This document shows positions 8,200-16,684 of a DNA stretch of 64,000 nt, one piece after another. Positions within the stretch are counted from its first letter, which is position 1. Every line of letters starts with the position of its first letter. Made by a program: the position numbers and the translations under genes. Under the pieces are notes generated by a model that saw only the letters and a list, made by a program, of their open reading frames with translations, was not told the origin of the DNA and ran no database searches. Source of the DNA: Longirhabdus pacifica (lineage in GTDB: Bacteria > Bacillota > Bacilli > Paenibacillales > DSM-105158); NCBI RefSeq assembly GCF_004115085.1, contig NZ_QXJP01000009.1, positions 1 to 64,000 of the forward strand, written 5' to 3'.

Positions 8200-8749
8200 A
8201 TTTTCAACTTGTTTAAGCGGTCTGTTAAAACATAAAGGAATCATCAAGCAGGATGAAATGCTATTGTCTATGAAGGAGCGTATAAAGGAGAGTTTCTTAG
8301 TTATGCAAGATGTTAACTCCCAACTTTTTACCAAAAGTGTAGAAGAAGAATTGTTGCTGAGCGTAAAAAATGAATCGAATGCTTCCCTAGAAGAAATTGT
8401 AACGTTATTAGGTTTGGAAGAAGATAAAGAATCCCATCCTATGGCTTTATCTGGTGGACAAAAACAAAGGGTAGCCATCGCCTGTGCAGCTATTGCTGAA
8501 AAACAATTCATTGTTTACGATGAACCAACGAGCGGTTTGGATTATGAGAATATGATAAAGATGAGTAAATTGATCGCTAAAATGAAAGACAATACTTATG
8601 CTACCATTGTTATTACGCATGATCTTGAACTAATACTGAGTTCTTGTGATCGCGTCATTCACTTAGAAGATGGAACTGTAAAAGAAGATTATGAACTAAA
8701 TGCAGAAGGCATAGAAAGAGTTAAATTCTTTTTTATCCATCTTTCATAG
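8200..8749 (+). pseudogene. Truncated ABC ATPase (energy-coupling factor type)
   Basis: The frame keeps the second half of an ABC ATPase: Q-loop region (VMQDVNSQLFTKSVEEEL), signature LSGGQKQRVAIA, Walker B FIVYDEPTSGLD and switch His in VITHD. Homology-like sequence begins near 8204 (LSGLLKHKGIIKQD), but the Walker A P-loop that should come before is absent. The visible ATG at 8258 has no good site. It resembles the C-terminal ATPase half of YkoD-type ECF transporters for vitamins. Without a P-loop it cannot bind ATP normally, so it is a remnant. A short hydrophobic frame at 7993-8127 upstream may be another relic of the same system. Confidence 0.75.
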
Positions 8750-8800
8750 TCACATATAGTTAAGTGCAGTAAGTGATATATTTATATTTTATTACTGTAA

Positions 8801-8870
8801 AGCATGCACCTCTCACATGGAATTTACGTGGTTTACCACTTTACATTCAATTTGTATAAGTGCATGCTTC
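8801..8870. other. Spaced inverted repeat
   Basis: AAGCATGCAC (about 8801) and GTGCATGCTT (ending about 8870) are perfect 10-base inverted copies about 50 bases apart. They lie between the ABC remnant and the convergent Cys-rich gene. No T run follows. The role is unknown. Confidence 0.4.
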
Positions 8871-8905
8871 TATTTTCAAAGGATAATAGAGTAGATTATG
8901 GCATA

Positions 8906-9373
8906 CTATTTATGGTTATTTCTTTTCATCGTTCTTGCCCTCATTCTTGCTTTTCGTTTTATCTTTCTTATAAGAGCAAAAGGTATTTTACTATTAATAA
9001 GCTTCCCTTTCTCGTCAACTACTTGAACCATGAAACTCTTTCTACTGTTGTTTTTAACGTTTGGGTAAACAAAGGTTGTTAATTTTATACAATTTTTTCT
9101 TGGTGTAGTAACCATCGTAATCTGATAATTTTTACTAGGTGTGTAGCTCAACGCACCTCTACGATTTAATGTTACATTCGCATTTGTTATCGTTACAGAA
9201 CCAATGCAAACAGCATTATTTGGAATAGGGATAATTAAAACGCACAAGGTACAATTTCCACCACAAGGATTGTTATCAAATATACAACATGTATCCCCAC
9301 ATGGATCGCCACTATCAGGTGTTTGTCTAACTCTAAACGTTTGTGTACTTACCTTTACTTTGTTTCTGATCAT
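8906..9373 (-). CDS. Cys-rich basic protein, paralogue of the 40.2-42.5 kb family
   Basis: 155 residues. It has a basic N-terminus, then a Cys cluster (DPCGDTCC, NPCGGNCTLC), then the family core TNANVTLNRRGALSYTPSKNYQI, TPRKN, KNNSRKSF, and DEKGKL, and ends in a Lys/Arg-rich tail. The same order of elements occurs in four tandem proteins near 41 kb. No signal peptide is visible. I do not recognise the family. The many Cys and basic residues would suit a cross-linked spore or cell-surface layer, but that is conjecture. The gene is divergent from the Asp-box protein with a shared 378-base upstream region. Confidence 0.75.
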   Translation of the reverse strand: MIRNKVKVSTQTFRVRQTPDSGDPCGDTCCIFDNNPCGGNCTLCVLIIPIPNNAVCIGSVTITNANVTLNRRGALSYTPSKNYQITMVTTPRKNCIKLTTFVYPNVKNNSRKSFMVQVVDEKGKLINSKIPFALIRKIKRKARMRARTMKRNNHK

Positions 9374-9594
9374 AAAATCGCCTCCTCTTAAGATATATTC
9401 ATAAAGGTATATTATGTCCTGTGCTGTTGGTGCCCCTCATATTAAAATTTTTGTCCCCATTCTCAATCATTCATCAACTCCACAACCAATCGTTTTTATC
9501 TCAAACAAAACGTTGTCATACTATTACGTTTTATGTTTTGATGCCCAAAAAGGCCATATCAAATCTCCATTACAAAATTTCTACATAAACTATC

Positions 9595-9727
9595 TATATA
9601 AGCTGAATGAACTTGTTCATACAACTTATTACCACGATGCATAAGATGAAAAAATCTCAACATCACACTTTTTACGCGTGGCTACTGAATCGTAAATTTG
9701 TATTAGATCATTTCTTCATCTTATATA
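9595..9727 (+). repeat. 133-bp dispersed repeat, copy A
   Basis: It begins TATATAAG and ends CTTATATA. It matches 61986-62118 base for base over most of its length, and both are exactly 133 bp. It contains ACTTATTACCAC, GCATAAGATG and TTTCTTCATC blocks that can fold back on one another. It lies in the upstream region of the Asp-box protein. The rest of 9374-9594 shows no gene and probably holds the promoter of the Cys-rich gene. Confidence 0.8.
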
Positions 9728-9751
9728 GAGTGCTTGGAGGTGAAAATCAAT

Positions 9752-11170
9752 TTGAACCATATTAGAAAACATACAAAGCGGGTTAGACGAGTGTCTGGGA
9801 GAAGTCCATTTCCAAACTGTAGAATTCAAACCCCTGGTATTCGTTTTTTAAACTCGGCGGTAGAGCCCTTTATCGATGCCAATCCTAAAACGGTGAATAA
9901 TACAGGAAAGGAAAATTTGCTCAGTGTATGGCAGGCAGATCGTTTTTCTAATGGTGGGACAAGTGGGCTCGTAGCTGGAGCAAGTTTCAATGGAGGAAGA
10001 ACGTGGAAAATTACAGGACTTCCTTTCAGTGAATGTGTTCGGGGAGGTGTGCCTTTCCCTCGTGCATCAGATCCTTGGGTTTCTTTTGGACCCAATCGGA
10101 AAGCATATATATCAGGAATTTCAGCAAATTTAGCTAACTTAAACACAGCTATTTCAGTGGTGACGACAAAAGATGGTGGAAGAACATTTAGCAGACCTAC
10201 AGTGATTGTGCAAGATAAGGGAAAGCGAGCCGTAAATGATAAACCATCCGTGACAGCAGATCCTATTCAATCTAACGTAGCTTATGTAGTCTGGACACGT
10301 ACGCAATTTATTTCTGGAGGTAATTATAGAAATGCTGCCCGGCTTGCCAAAACAACCGATGGAGGAAGGACGTTTCGATCTAGAAATATTTTTAATGCGG
10401 GAATAAACAACAATACGATAGGAAGTATCATTGTTCCTAATCCGAAAACAGGTGTACTATACCATTTCTTTGTTTTTGTAAAATTTAATGGCAACAAATC
10501 CACACACTTTAATCTCCTTCAAACCTCTAGAGATAGAGGAGAAACGTGGTCCAAAGCTCGAACCATTAGTAAAGTGACGCTGCCTCTTACTTTTGAGATA
10601 GATTCGGGTGGAAATGTAGACAGTTCGTTTACCTTTTTAGGTATTCCCTTTAGAACCGGCTCTGCACTTGCTGTTTCAGCAGCAATAAATAAGAAGAATG
10701 GAGACTTGTACGTCGTTTGGGAGGATGCTAGATTCTCCAATCGAAAAGTGCCTGAAGTAGCTATCTCGGTGTCAAGGGATGGAGGTAGAACATGGAGTAA
10801 ACCGCGTAGAGTAAACCGACCACTCCTTACTCCAGCTTTCACCCCCACTGTAAGTGTCAACGATCAAGGTCAAGTAGGGGTGACCTATAGCCAGAGTTTA
10901 AAAAGAAAATCTATCAACACCTTGCCCACCCAATATAAAATCAAATTTTCCTTCGATGGTGGTAGAAGCTTCTCTAGTAAAGAAACCAATCTAGGTAAAC
11001 GATTTGACTACTTGAATGCCCCATATTCAGAACCAGGTTACTTCACTGGTGATTATCAAGGTTTGACGACTCTCAAAAATACTTTCGTTCCTTTTTTCTC
11101 CAAAGCAAACCCTACAAACGTTCGAGCTAAAGCAAGTACGTTCGTAGCTAAAGTAAAACCAAAAAAATGA
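9752..11170 (+). CDS. Asp-box (BNR) beta-propeller protein, sialidase-like fold
   Basis: 472 residues. I choose TTG 9752, nine bases after GGAGGTG; the earlier TTG at 9734 overlaps that site. At least six Asp-box motifs are visible: SFNGGRTW, TKDGGRTF, TTDGGRTF, SRDRGETW, SRDGGRTW and SFDGGRSF. They mark the blades of a six-bladed propeller as in sialidases. Typical sialidase catalytic signatures (RIP motif, paired Arg triad) are not obvious, so enzyme activity is doubtful. There is no signal peptide. The N-terminus is strongly basic (KHTKRVRRVSGR), as in the neighbouring Cys-rich family. Possibly a structural or glycan-binding surface or spore protein. Confidence 0.75.
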   Translation: MNHIRKHTKRVRRVSGRSPFPNCRIQTPGIRFLNSAVEPFIDANPKTVNNTGKENLLSVWQADRFSNGGTSGLVAGASFNGGRTWKITGLPFSECVRGGVPFPRASDPWVSFGPNRKAYISGISANLANLNTAISVVTTKDGGRTFSRPTVIVQDKGKRAVNDKPSVTADPIQSNVAYVVWTRTQFISGGNYRNAARLAKTTDGGRTFRSRNIFNAGINNNTIGSIIVPNPKTGVLYHFFVFVKFNGNKSTHFNLLQTSRDRGETWSKARTISKVTLPLTFEIDSGGNVDSSFTFLGIPFRTGSALAVSAAINKKNGDLYVVWEDARFSNRKVPEVAISVSRDGGRTWSKPRRVNRPLLTPAFTPTVSVNDQGQVGVTYSQSLKRKSINTLPTQYKIKFSFDGGRSFSSKETNLGKRFDYLNAPYSEPGYFTGDYQGLTTLKNTFVPFFSKANPTNVRAKASTFVAKVKPKK

Positions 11171-11285
11171 ACAGTTTAAGATAAAGTGAAATAACACACA
11201 AAACTAAAAATTAAAATCGTGACTAAGTAGGTGAAGATAAGAAAAAAGTCCATCTAATAAAACGAAGACGAAAAGCCATCAAAAT

Positions 11286-11327
11286 AAAAAAGGGGTCAAT
11301 GTCTATGAAACCATTCACTCCTTTTTA
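11286..11327. terminator. Bidirectional hairpin terminator
   Basis: AAAAAGG (11287-11293) and CCTTTTT (11320-11326) form the base of an imperfect stem extended by GT/AC and AAT/ATT pairs. It lies just after the aroA stop codon and can also serve the convergent Asp-box gene. Confidence 0.6.
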
Positions 11328-12419
11328 CTATTTATTTACTTTTGTTTTGAAATAACCTGAAGTTTGGAGTTGATTTAATAAGTCATTGAAAGCTGGAATA
11401 TCTAGTTGTTGTTTTGCATCGGATAGAGCCACTGCAGGATGCGGATGCACTTCTACCATCACGCCATCTGATCCTGCGGCTAATGCAGCTTTTGCAGTAG
11501 GTAGCAGCAACTCTTTGACTCCGGTAGAGTGCGTGACGTCTACGATAACGGGAAGATGTGTTTGTTGTTTTAATATGGGGACAGCAGATATGTCTAACGT
11601 GTTCCGCGTAGCCTTTTCATACGTACGAATTCCACGTTCGCACAAGATGACATTATTATTTCCGCCTGACAAAATGTATTCAGCAGCATAGATAAACTCT
11701 TCAATGGTGGCAGATAATCCTCTTTTTAACAGAATGGGGTGATTAACTGACCCTGCAGCTTTTAACAGTTCAAAATTATGCATGTTTCGAGCACCGATTT
11801 GAATGACATCTACATATTCGGTAGCTAATTCTATATGTTGAGGCGCTACAATTTCGCTAACGACAGATAGATTGTATGCTGACCCTATACGCTTTAAAAT
11901 CTCTAGTCCTTCGATTCCTAACCCTTGAAAATCATAAGGTGAAGTTCTAGGTTTGAAAGCTCCTCCTCGTAAAAATTGTAGCCCTATCTGTTGATGATTT
12001 TTAGCTATTTTTTCTACTTGCATATAACTTTCCACTGCGCACGGTCCAGCTATGATCACAGGCTCACCGTTTCCTATGGCAAAACCTTTTACGTTTACAA
12101 CCGTATTGTTAGGTTGAGATTGACGACTGACGAGTAGCTGTTTGCTATGGCTATCTTTCTTCTCTTCTAGTGATGCGTTGAAAATTTGTTTGTACAAATG
12201 TTGTATAGTAGAAGTTTCATAAGGTCCATCATTGCTTTGTGAAAGTGTATCTAGCATTTCTTTTTCTAGAATGGGATCAAATGCGTGTAAATCAGCATGT
12301 TGTTCTGTCTTACTGATTTCTTGCAACACTGCGCCTCTTGCATTGATGAGTTTCATTATCTCTAAATCTATTTCTTTGAGTTTATTTATCAAAGACTCTG
12401 TATGTTTGTTTTTCATCAC
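11328..12419 (-). CDS. aroA: Chorismate mutase-DAHP synthase bifunctional protein
   Basis: First committed step of the shikimate pathway: joins phosphoenolpyruvate and erythrose-4-phosphate into DAHP. The N-terminal ~90 residues are an AroQ helical chorismate mutase domain ([26 protein letters not shown]), which in Bacillus AroA also senses prephenate or chorismate. The catalytic part has [36 protein letters not shown] and DVTHSTG. Start GTG 12419, eight bases after GGAG; ATG 12416 is equally possible. An open frame extends 33 codons further up without a start codon. It lies downstream of the B12 radical SAM gene, and the operon opposite ends in a chorismate lyase, so it may be a dedicated copy that boosts chorismate for this locus. 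Confidence 0.93.
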   Translation of the reverse strand: MMKNKHTESLINKLKEIDLEIMKLINARGAVLQEISKTEQHADLHAFDPILEKEMLDTLSQSNDGPYETSTIQHLYKQIFNASLEEKKDSHSKQLLVSRQSQPNNTVVNVKGFAIGNGEPVIIAGPCAVESYMQVEKIAKNHQQIGLQFLRGGAFKPRTSPYDFQGLGIEGLEILKRIGSAYNLSVVSEIVAPQHIELATEYVDVIQIGARNMHNFELLKAAGSVNHPILLKRGLSATIEEFIYAAEYILSGGNNNVILCERGIRTYEKATRNTLDISAVPILKQQTHLPVIVDVTHSTGVKELLLPTAKAALAAGSDGVMVEVHPHPAVALSDAKQQLDIPAFNDLLNQLQTSGYFKTKVNK

Positions 12420-12757
12420 TTTTACAACTCCATTTTCTAGTTTTGAATAATCTTTTTGAAAATTGACTAAACCTTCTTTTTCTCCTTCTTCATATAAATC
12501 TCTTCGTTTTATTCTTTTAAAATTTTAGTTGTTGTAATTATCCCTTTATTTACATTATTTGAAAATGTTTTTACGGTATACTTTTAAGTTGATACGAAAG
12601 ACGCATACTCACACAGAAAGTCTGCTGTTTTATTGCGTTTTAAAAACATAAAAAAGGAATGTTGCATTTTTTAAGCAATGAAAACATGGTAAGCATACAA
12701 AGTCATTTCATATTAAATTATTAATTTGAAACAAACATTCGTATATCTATGGTGTAA
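12420..12757. other. Gap between radical SAM gene and aroA
   Basis: AT-rich spacer. Minus-strand promoter elements for aroA are likely here, but I cannot pick a single convincing pair. I see no T-box or other riboswitch signature. Confidence 0.4.
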
Positions 12758-14689
12758 TTAGGTTGTCTGCATATGTTGAGACTGAAACACAGCCATGTTC
12801 ATATTCACTAAGTCTTGTAAGTATTGTTGTCCTTCTGGTGATGTGGATCTCATCGTTTGTTCACAGCAATCAATTTCATCTGGTATTTGAAAAATACGTT
12901 CAAATAATAAATCAATAACAATAGAAATGGTTGTTCCTTGTTCATCTATTTCTGCTTTGGTTATTTTAACCCAGTCTTTGAGTTGAATTTCTTCTTGTAC
13001 AACATCTTTATGGTGACTCTCATTTGGAACGTCATCATTAAATTGCGGATTTACATTTTCAACAAGTCGATATAGTCGCTGCAAACGTTCATCATGAGCA
13101 GCGCCACTTTCATAAGAAAAGGAGTAGCCAACACGACCCATACCATAACTAAAGTCAGGATTTCCTTGCAATTGTTCGGTGCTAGTTTGCTGTAAATCGT
13201 ATTGTTCTGGATTCCGACTTAAAAAAGTATCGGGTTCCATCACAAGCATCTGTACAACATCAATGCCAATTTTATTTTCATTTGCTTGTAAAAACTGTTC
13301 TGAAGCCAGTGCTTCTTCATCGGTTTCTGACGGTAATCCTCCCATGACAGATAGCCTAATTTCAATCCCTGCTTCATGTAAATTATCTATAATTTGTTGG
13401 TAGTTATCACTGTTAACCCCTTTATTCATCATATTTAACAAGCGTTGCGAGTTCGTTTCGTATCCAACGGACATCTGTACAACACCGTATTGGCTTAATG
13501 TTTTACAAAATGTAGCGTCTAGTAATATATCTTCTAGGCGATTTCTTGTACTGAATGTAGCGCGATAGCCTTTATCATAAACAATTTTAAGCGCTTTACA
13601 AATGAGTTTTAAATTTGTATTTTCATCTACAAAGTTAATTCGATGTGTCGGATAGAGGTCCAAAATATGTATGCATTCTTTGGCGATTTGAGATGCGGTT
13701 TTTTGTTGATAATGATGCTCAAATTTAGAGCGGTTACCATAAGAACAGAAAGCACATTTTCCCCAATAACAGCCGACACAAGTGATCAAAGCAAATTGTA
13801 TATTATCTGATAAATATTTTTTGAGAGGTAAGTTGGTAAAGTTGGGGGGTGGTACATCGGTAATGTTCATTTTCTTTTGATAAATGGTGGACTCTTCGGG
13901 ATCGTCATGTATCCAAATGATGTTTGGTACTTCTTCTTTTTTTCTCTCACCTTTTACATAATGATGTAACATAGATAAGGTTTCTTCTCCGCTACTTGTA
14001 CCAATGGCATCTACCCATCTTGAAAGATCGGGAAGTTTTCGTAAAGTAGAATGTCGGAGCATTAATTGTTGACCTCCCAAAATAACAAACGTTTCTGGAG
14101 ATTTTATTTTAATCCATTTTGCCATCATAAGCGAAGGGAACAATTGACTATAGTATGGAATGGAGATAGCAACGATGTTTGGTTTTGCTTCATCTAGCAT
14201 GCTTTCTACCATGAGATGTAACACTTGCATAGGGACATCATCTGTAACATCATCTATATGTAATGTATTTACTTCTTCTAACATTTCTTCTACATGATAT
14301 CGATGTTTCGTTAAAAGAGAACCTTCTAAAATAAGCTCAATGCCTCTTCTGACGAATACAGTTTCTGAACGATGAGTTTGTTTTTCATCATATGTTGTAT
14401 TAAAAATGGGCTCATATAATGCATGATATTGTTCTATTAAATAGAGAACTAGTGATTTTCGGTACTGATCTGCAATGTCTAAAGAGGTTTTGTTATTTAT
14501 TTTTTCTAAATGACTCCGAAAAATTTTCGGATGAAAGAGTTTATGGCATAATTCAATGTTCATATCTTTTTGGTCTGCATGAATGTTTTTATCCATTAAA
14601 TAAGACGTTAACATCGGCAAACTTAAATAAGGGAAAAATCTAGCTTCTGATATGGGTGGAAATAAAGTGAGTACGTCTACTTTTGTCAA
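12758..14689 (-). CDS. B12-binding radical SAM enzyme, candidate peptide-modifying enzyme
   Basis: 643 residues from TTG 14689, six bases after GGAGGGG; an upstream TTG at 14704 overlaps the site. The N-terminal ~230 residues look like a cobalamin-binding fold (LFPPISEARFFPYLSLPMLTSYL, ISIPYYSQLFPSLMMAKWI, then VILGGQQLM). The radical SAM cluster is GCYWGKCAFCSYG with Cys at 307, 312 and 315, a CX4CX2C spacing rather than CX3CX2C. A TIM-barrel follows (INFVDENTNL, SVGYETNSQRLLNMMNKG, LSVMGGLPSETDEEA). The last ~170 residues are unassigned. Such enzymes methylate or rearrange unactivated carbons, often in ribosomal peptides or amino sugars. The 24-codon peptide gene upstream on the same strand is the natural substrate candidate. 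A sugar C-methylase (GenK-like length) is the main alternative. Confidence 0.85.
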   Translation of the reverse strand: MTKVDVLTLFPPISEARFFPYLSLPMLTSYLMDKNIHADQKDMNIELCHKLFHPKIFRSHLEKINNKTSLDIADQYRKSLVLYLIEQYHALYEPIFNTTYDEKQTHRSETVFVRRGIELILEGSLLTKHRYHVEEMLEEVNTLHIDDVTDDVPMQVLHLMVESMLDEAKPNIVAISIPYYSQLFPSLMMAKWIKIKSPETFVILGGQQLMLRHSTLRKLPDLSRWVDAIGTSSGEETLSMLHHYVKGERKKEEVPNIIWIHDDPEESTIYQKKMNITDVPPPNFTNLPLKKYLSDNIQFALITCVGCYWGKCAFCSYGNRSKFEHHYQQKTASQIAKECIHILDLYPTHRINFVDENTNLKLICKALKIVYDKGYRATFSTRNRLEDILLDATFCKTLSQYGVVQMSVGYETNSQRLLNMMNKGVNSDNYQQIIDNLHEAGIEIRLSVMGGLPSETDEEALASEQFLQANENKIGIDVVQMLVMEPDTFLSRNPEQYDLQQTSTEQLQGNPDFSYGMGRVGYSFSYESGAAHDERLQRLYRLVENVNPQFNDDVPNESHHKDVVQEEIQLKDWVKITKAEIDEQGTTISIVIDLLFERIFQIPDEIDCCEQTMRSTSPEGQQYLQDLVNMNMAVFQSQHMQTT

Positions 14690-14852
14690 GTCTGTCCCCT
14701 CCAATATGACATCTGATATATTGTTATTTTACAACGATAGTGCAAAAAATGATATTTTATGTAATAAAATTAATAAATGTAAAATTAATTTTGTATAAAA
14801 ATACAAGAATAAAAATGTAAAAGGTCGGGTTAAATCATTAAAAGAGAATATA

Positions 14853-14890
14853 GAAAAAGTGTTTACGCTAGGAAGCGCAAACACTTTTTC
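14853..14890. terminator. Strong hairpin between peptide gene and radical SAM gene
   Basis: GAAAAAGTGTTT (14853-14864) pairs with AAACACTTTTTC (14879-14890), extended by CGC/GCG inside. It starts 11 bases after the peptide stop codon on the minus strand and 164 bases before the enzyme start. A partial terminator here would give more peptide than enzyme transcript, as in many RiPP operons. Confidence 0.75.
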
Positions 14891-14900
14891 TATTCGTTTC

Positions 14901-14975
14901 TTAGTACTTGTACTTGTAAGATGCGTTATCCAACTTTACACTTTTTGTTGAAATTTCTAAGTTTTTAGTTTTCAT
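14901..14975 (-). CDS. 24-residue peptide, candidate RiPP precursor
   Basis: ATG 14975 preceded by a perfect AGGAGG (14987-14982) with a six-base spacer, the best ribosome site in the area. The peptide is Lys- and Tyr-rich: it begins MKTKNLEIST and ends NASYKYKY. It is followed at once by a strong hairpin and then by a B12 radical SAM gene in the same direction, the standard layout of a ribosomally made, post-translationally modified peptide. It has no signal peptide and no Cys. The alternating Tyr and Lys at the C-terminus is the likely core. I know no named RiPP family with this tail. A second in-frame ATG two codons earlier is too close to the ribosome site. Expression is not proven. Confidence 0.7.
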   Translation of the reverse strand: MKTKNLEISTKSVKLDNASYKYKY

Positions 14976-15125
14976 ATTCATCCTCCTATGCTATTATTAA
15001 AAATAAAAATTAATTATTTTAATTAATAGTTTATACTTAGTTAAATATGTTTGTCAACATAGTTTTCAGAATTATTTAACTTATGATTATATTATCACAA
15101 TAATAAATATTTAGGAGAGAGTCTC
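14976..15125. promoter_or_regulatory. Divergent promoter region of the biosynthetic locus
   Basis: Very AT-rich 150 bases between the peptide gene and the plus-strand operon. It holds a palindrome near 15010-15030 (TTAATTA, TT, TTAATTAA), which could be an operator. A possible plus-strand promoter is TTGTCA (from about 15050) with a 17-base spacer to ATTTAA. Shared control of both transcripts is likely. No regulator gene lies in the locus. Confidence 0.45.
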
Positions 15126-15677
15126 GTGTATAAATATGTCGAGCTAAGTAATTTTGTAAACAATAAGGGGATTACAACTGCTTCTTCTGCAAAAAAAAGT
15201 TCGTTCGCTTTCGGGGGCTGGTATTCATTACCTAGAGAGCATTTTTCTAAAGAGATGACACTTAAAGAAGACATTCCATTTCAATTTCATTTAGAAGAAA
15301 ATGCAGATAATATGGAACTTGAGGGTCAGTCTATTTTGGTTGAAACTAGTCATTACGATACTTTATATATTCTAGGAGCTAGTAATAACGGAAACTTTTA
15401 CGAATCACTTTCTTTTTTTCAAGACGACAAATTATGTTACACTGTCCCTATTTATTTTCCTGATCTTACTTCAAATATTCCAATTCATCACGAAAAAATA
15501 GCAATGACCATTCCATTTATGCACAATCAATTCGGCGATGTACATCATAGTAAAGCATACTTATGGTTAAATACCGTGTCGTTAGAAGATTGTAATCGAT
15601 GGAATACGATCAAATTCCCAGACAATCCTTCTATTCATATTTTTGCTATGACACTGAAAGGAGGCTCCAGCATTTGA
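15126..15677 (+). CDS. Beta-sandwich protein resembling glycosidase-associated domains
   Basis: 183 residues, GTG start five bases after AGGAGAGAG. First gene of the long operon. The pattern FVNNKGITTAS, then FGGWYSLP, then LEGQSILVE, TLYILGASNNG, and the end IHIFAMTL resembles a jelly-roll domain I remember from actinobacterial fucosidase- or mannosidase-associated proteins. There a similar order of NN-x-G, DG-x-G-x-SYP, GQ, LG-x-A-x-NG and HVFA occurs. It has no signal peptide. Its role in the locus is unknown: sugar binding or a scaffold are guesses. Its stop overlaps the next start (TTGA at 15674-15677). Confidence 0.5.
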   Translation: MYKYVELSNFVNNKGITTASSAKKSSFAFGGWYSLPREHFSKEMTLKEDIPFQFHLEENADNMELEGQSILVETSHYDTLYILGASNNGNFYESLSFFQDDKLCYTVPIYFPDLTSNIPIHHEKIAMTIPFMHNQFGDVHHSKAYLWLNTVSLEDCNRWNTIKFPDNPSIHIFAMTLKGGSSI

Positions 15678-16669
15678 ATCCATCTAAAATTAACTATGAC
15701 CCAAATCTCAATTGTTATTTTCTCACTGTCCGGGGTATATTACTACGTCAATTAGATGATAGAGATGTTTCCTTGCTTTGGAATCAATCCGGTCTTATTT
15801 ATGAAAAAATGCAAGATAATATCTTATTTACACCGTATTTCACTAGTTTATCTGACTCATTATCCCTTTATTTGAATGTAGAAAAAAAGAAACAAACCGA
15901 GGAGGATTTCTCCGTTTTTCTACAAAAAATAAAGGAGCGTATTTTAAGTGGAAGTACGGTGTTAGTGTATAGTGACGTATTTGATCTACCACATACGTTG
16001 TATTATCAAAAGAAACATAATAATCATGCCATTGAAATTTATCATGTTGGCAATGACGAAGTTGAAATTGTAGATCATTATTATAAGTTTGAAGGCAACA
16101 TGTCTATTTCGCAATTGAAATTCGCATTGGAAAAGACGAATGAAAAAAATAATGTTTCTGCATTTGAGTTCGCTTATTTGGATACAACGAAAGCTGTTAG
16201 TCCGGATATGCTTCCATATTTATGGGATACGCTTCATTTTCATCGTAAAATCATGAATGGTAAAGATCCATATGATGATGAACAGCATCAGAAATGGTAT
16301 GGCATGGAGGCAGTAGAAGCATTTACACGCTACATACATCATGAGGTTTTTGAAGATGGATCGAATGTAGATATCTCCTATCATGGTTTGAAAGAATATG
16401 GGGGTTCCAAAAACAACATGGCAAAAATATGTTTAGATTACGGACATCTGTTAGAAGGATTAGAGGAACTAGGAAGAGATTATCAACATATTGCAAACAA
16501 AGTACTTACCATCGCTAATATGATTCTGAAATGTTTTATTTCTAAAAATTTTGATCATTATGAAACAAGAATAATGAACAAATTACAGGAATGGAAAGAG
16601 GATGAGGAGAAAGCGACAGAGAGGTTGAATGCGCTATTTGAGCTCCATCATTATACGTTAAACACTTGA
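15674..16669 (+). CDS. BtrH/AsbE-like acyl-carrier transferase, paralogue 1
   Basis: 331 residues. TTG 15674 overlaps the upstream stop and follows GAAAGGAGGC; the frame's earlier start at 15599 lies inside the neighbour and is rejected. It shares with the AsbE-like protein at 20650 the run D-x-F-x-LP, YQKKH, H, then V-x-I-V-D and FEG. Cys14 (NCYFL), His and Asp fit the papain-like catalytic triad of the BtrH_N/DUF6005 superfamily. Members move an acyl group from a carrier protein to an amine. The ligase and carrier that follow would supply its acyl donor. The homology is distant but the shared core is clear. Confidence 0.65.
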   Translation: MNPSKINYDPNLNCYFLTVRGILLRQLDDRDVSLLWNQSGLIYEKMQDNILFTPYFTSLSDSLSLYLNVEKKKQTEEDFSVFLQKIKERILSGSTVLVYSDVFDLPHTLYYQKKHNNHAIEIYHVGNDEVEIVDHYYKFEGNMSISQLKFALEKTNEKNNVSAFEFAYLDTTKAVSPDMLPYLWDTLHFHRKIMNGKDPYDDEQHQKWYGMEAVEAFTRYIHHEVFEDGSNVDISYHGLKEYGGSKNNMAKICLDYGHLLEGLEELGRDYQHIANKVLTIANMILKCFISKNFDHYETRIMNKLQEWKEDEEKATERLNALFELHHYTLNT

Positions 16670-16684
16670 AACGGAGGTGAGCGT

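Noticed and set aside
8804-9404. Plus-strand frames opposite the Cys-rich gene
   Set aside because: They are shadows of the minus-strand gene, which has the family core and a ribosome site.
12420-12530. In-frame extension of the DAHP synthase upstream of GTG 12419
   Set aside because: The frame is open for about 33 codons but contains no ATG, GTG or TTG start, and the domain begins normally at 12419.
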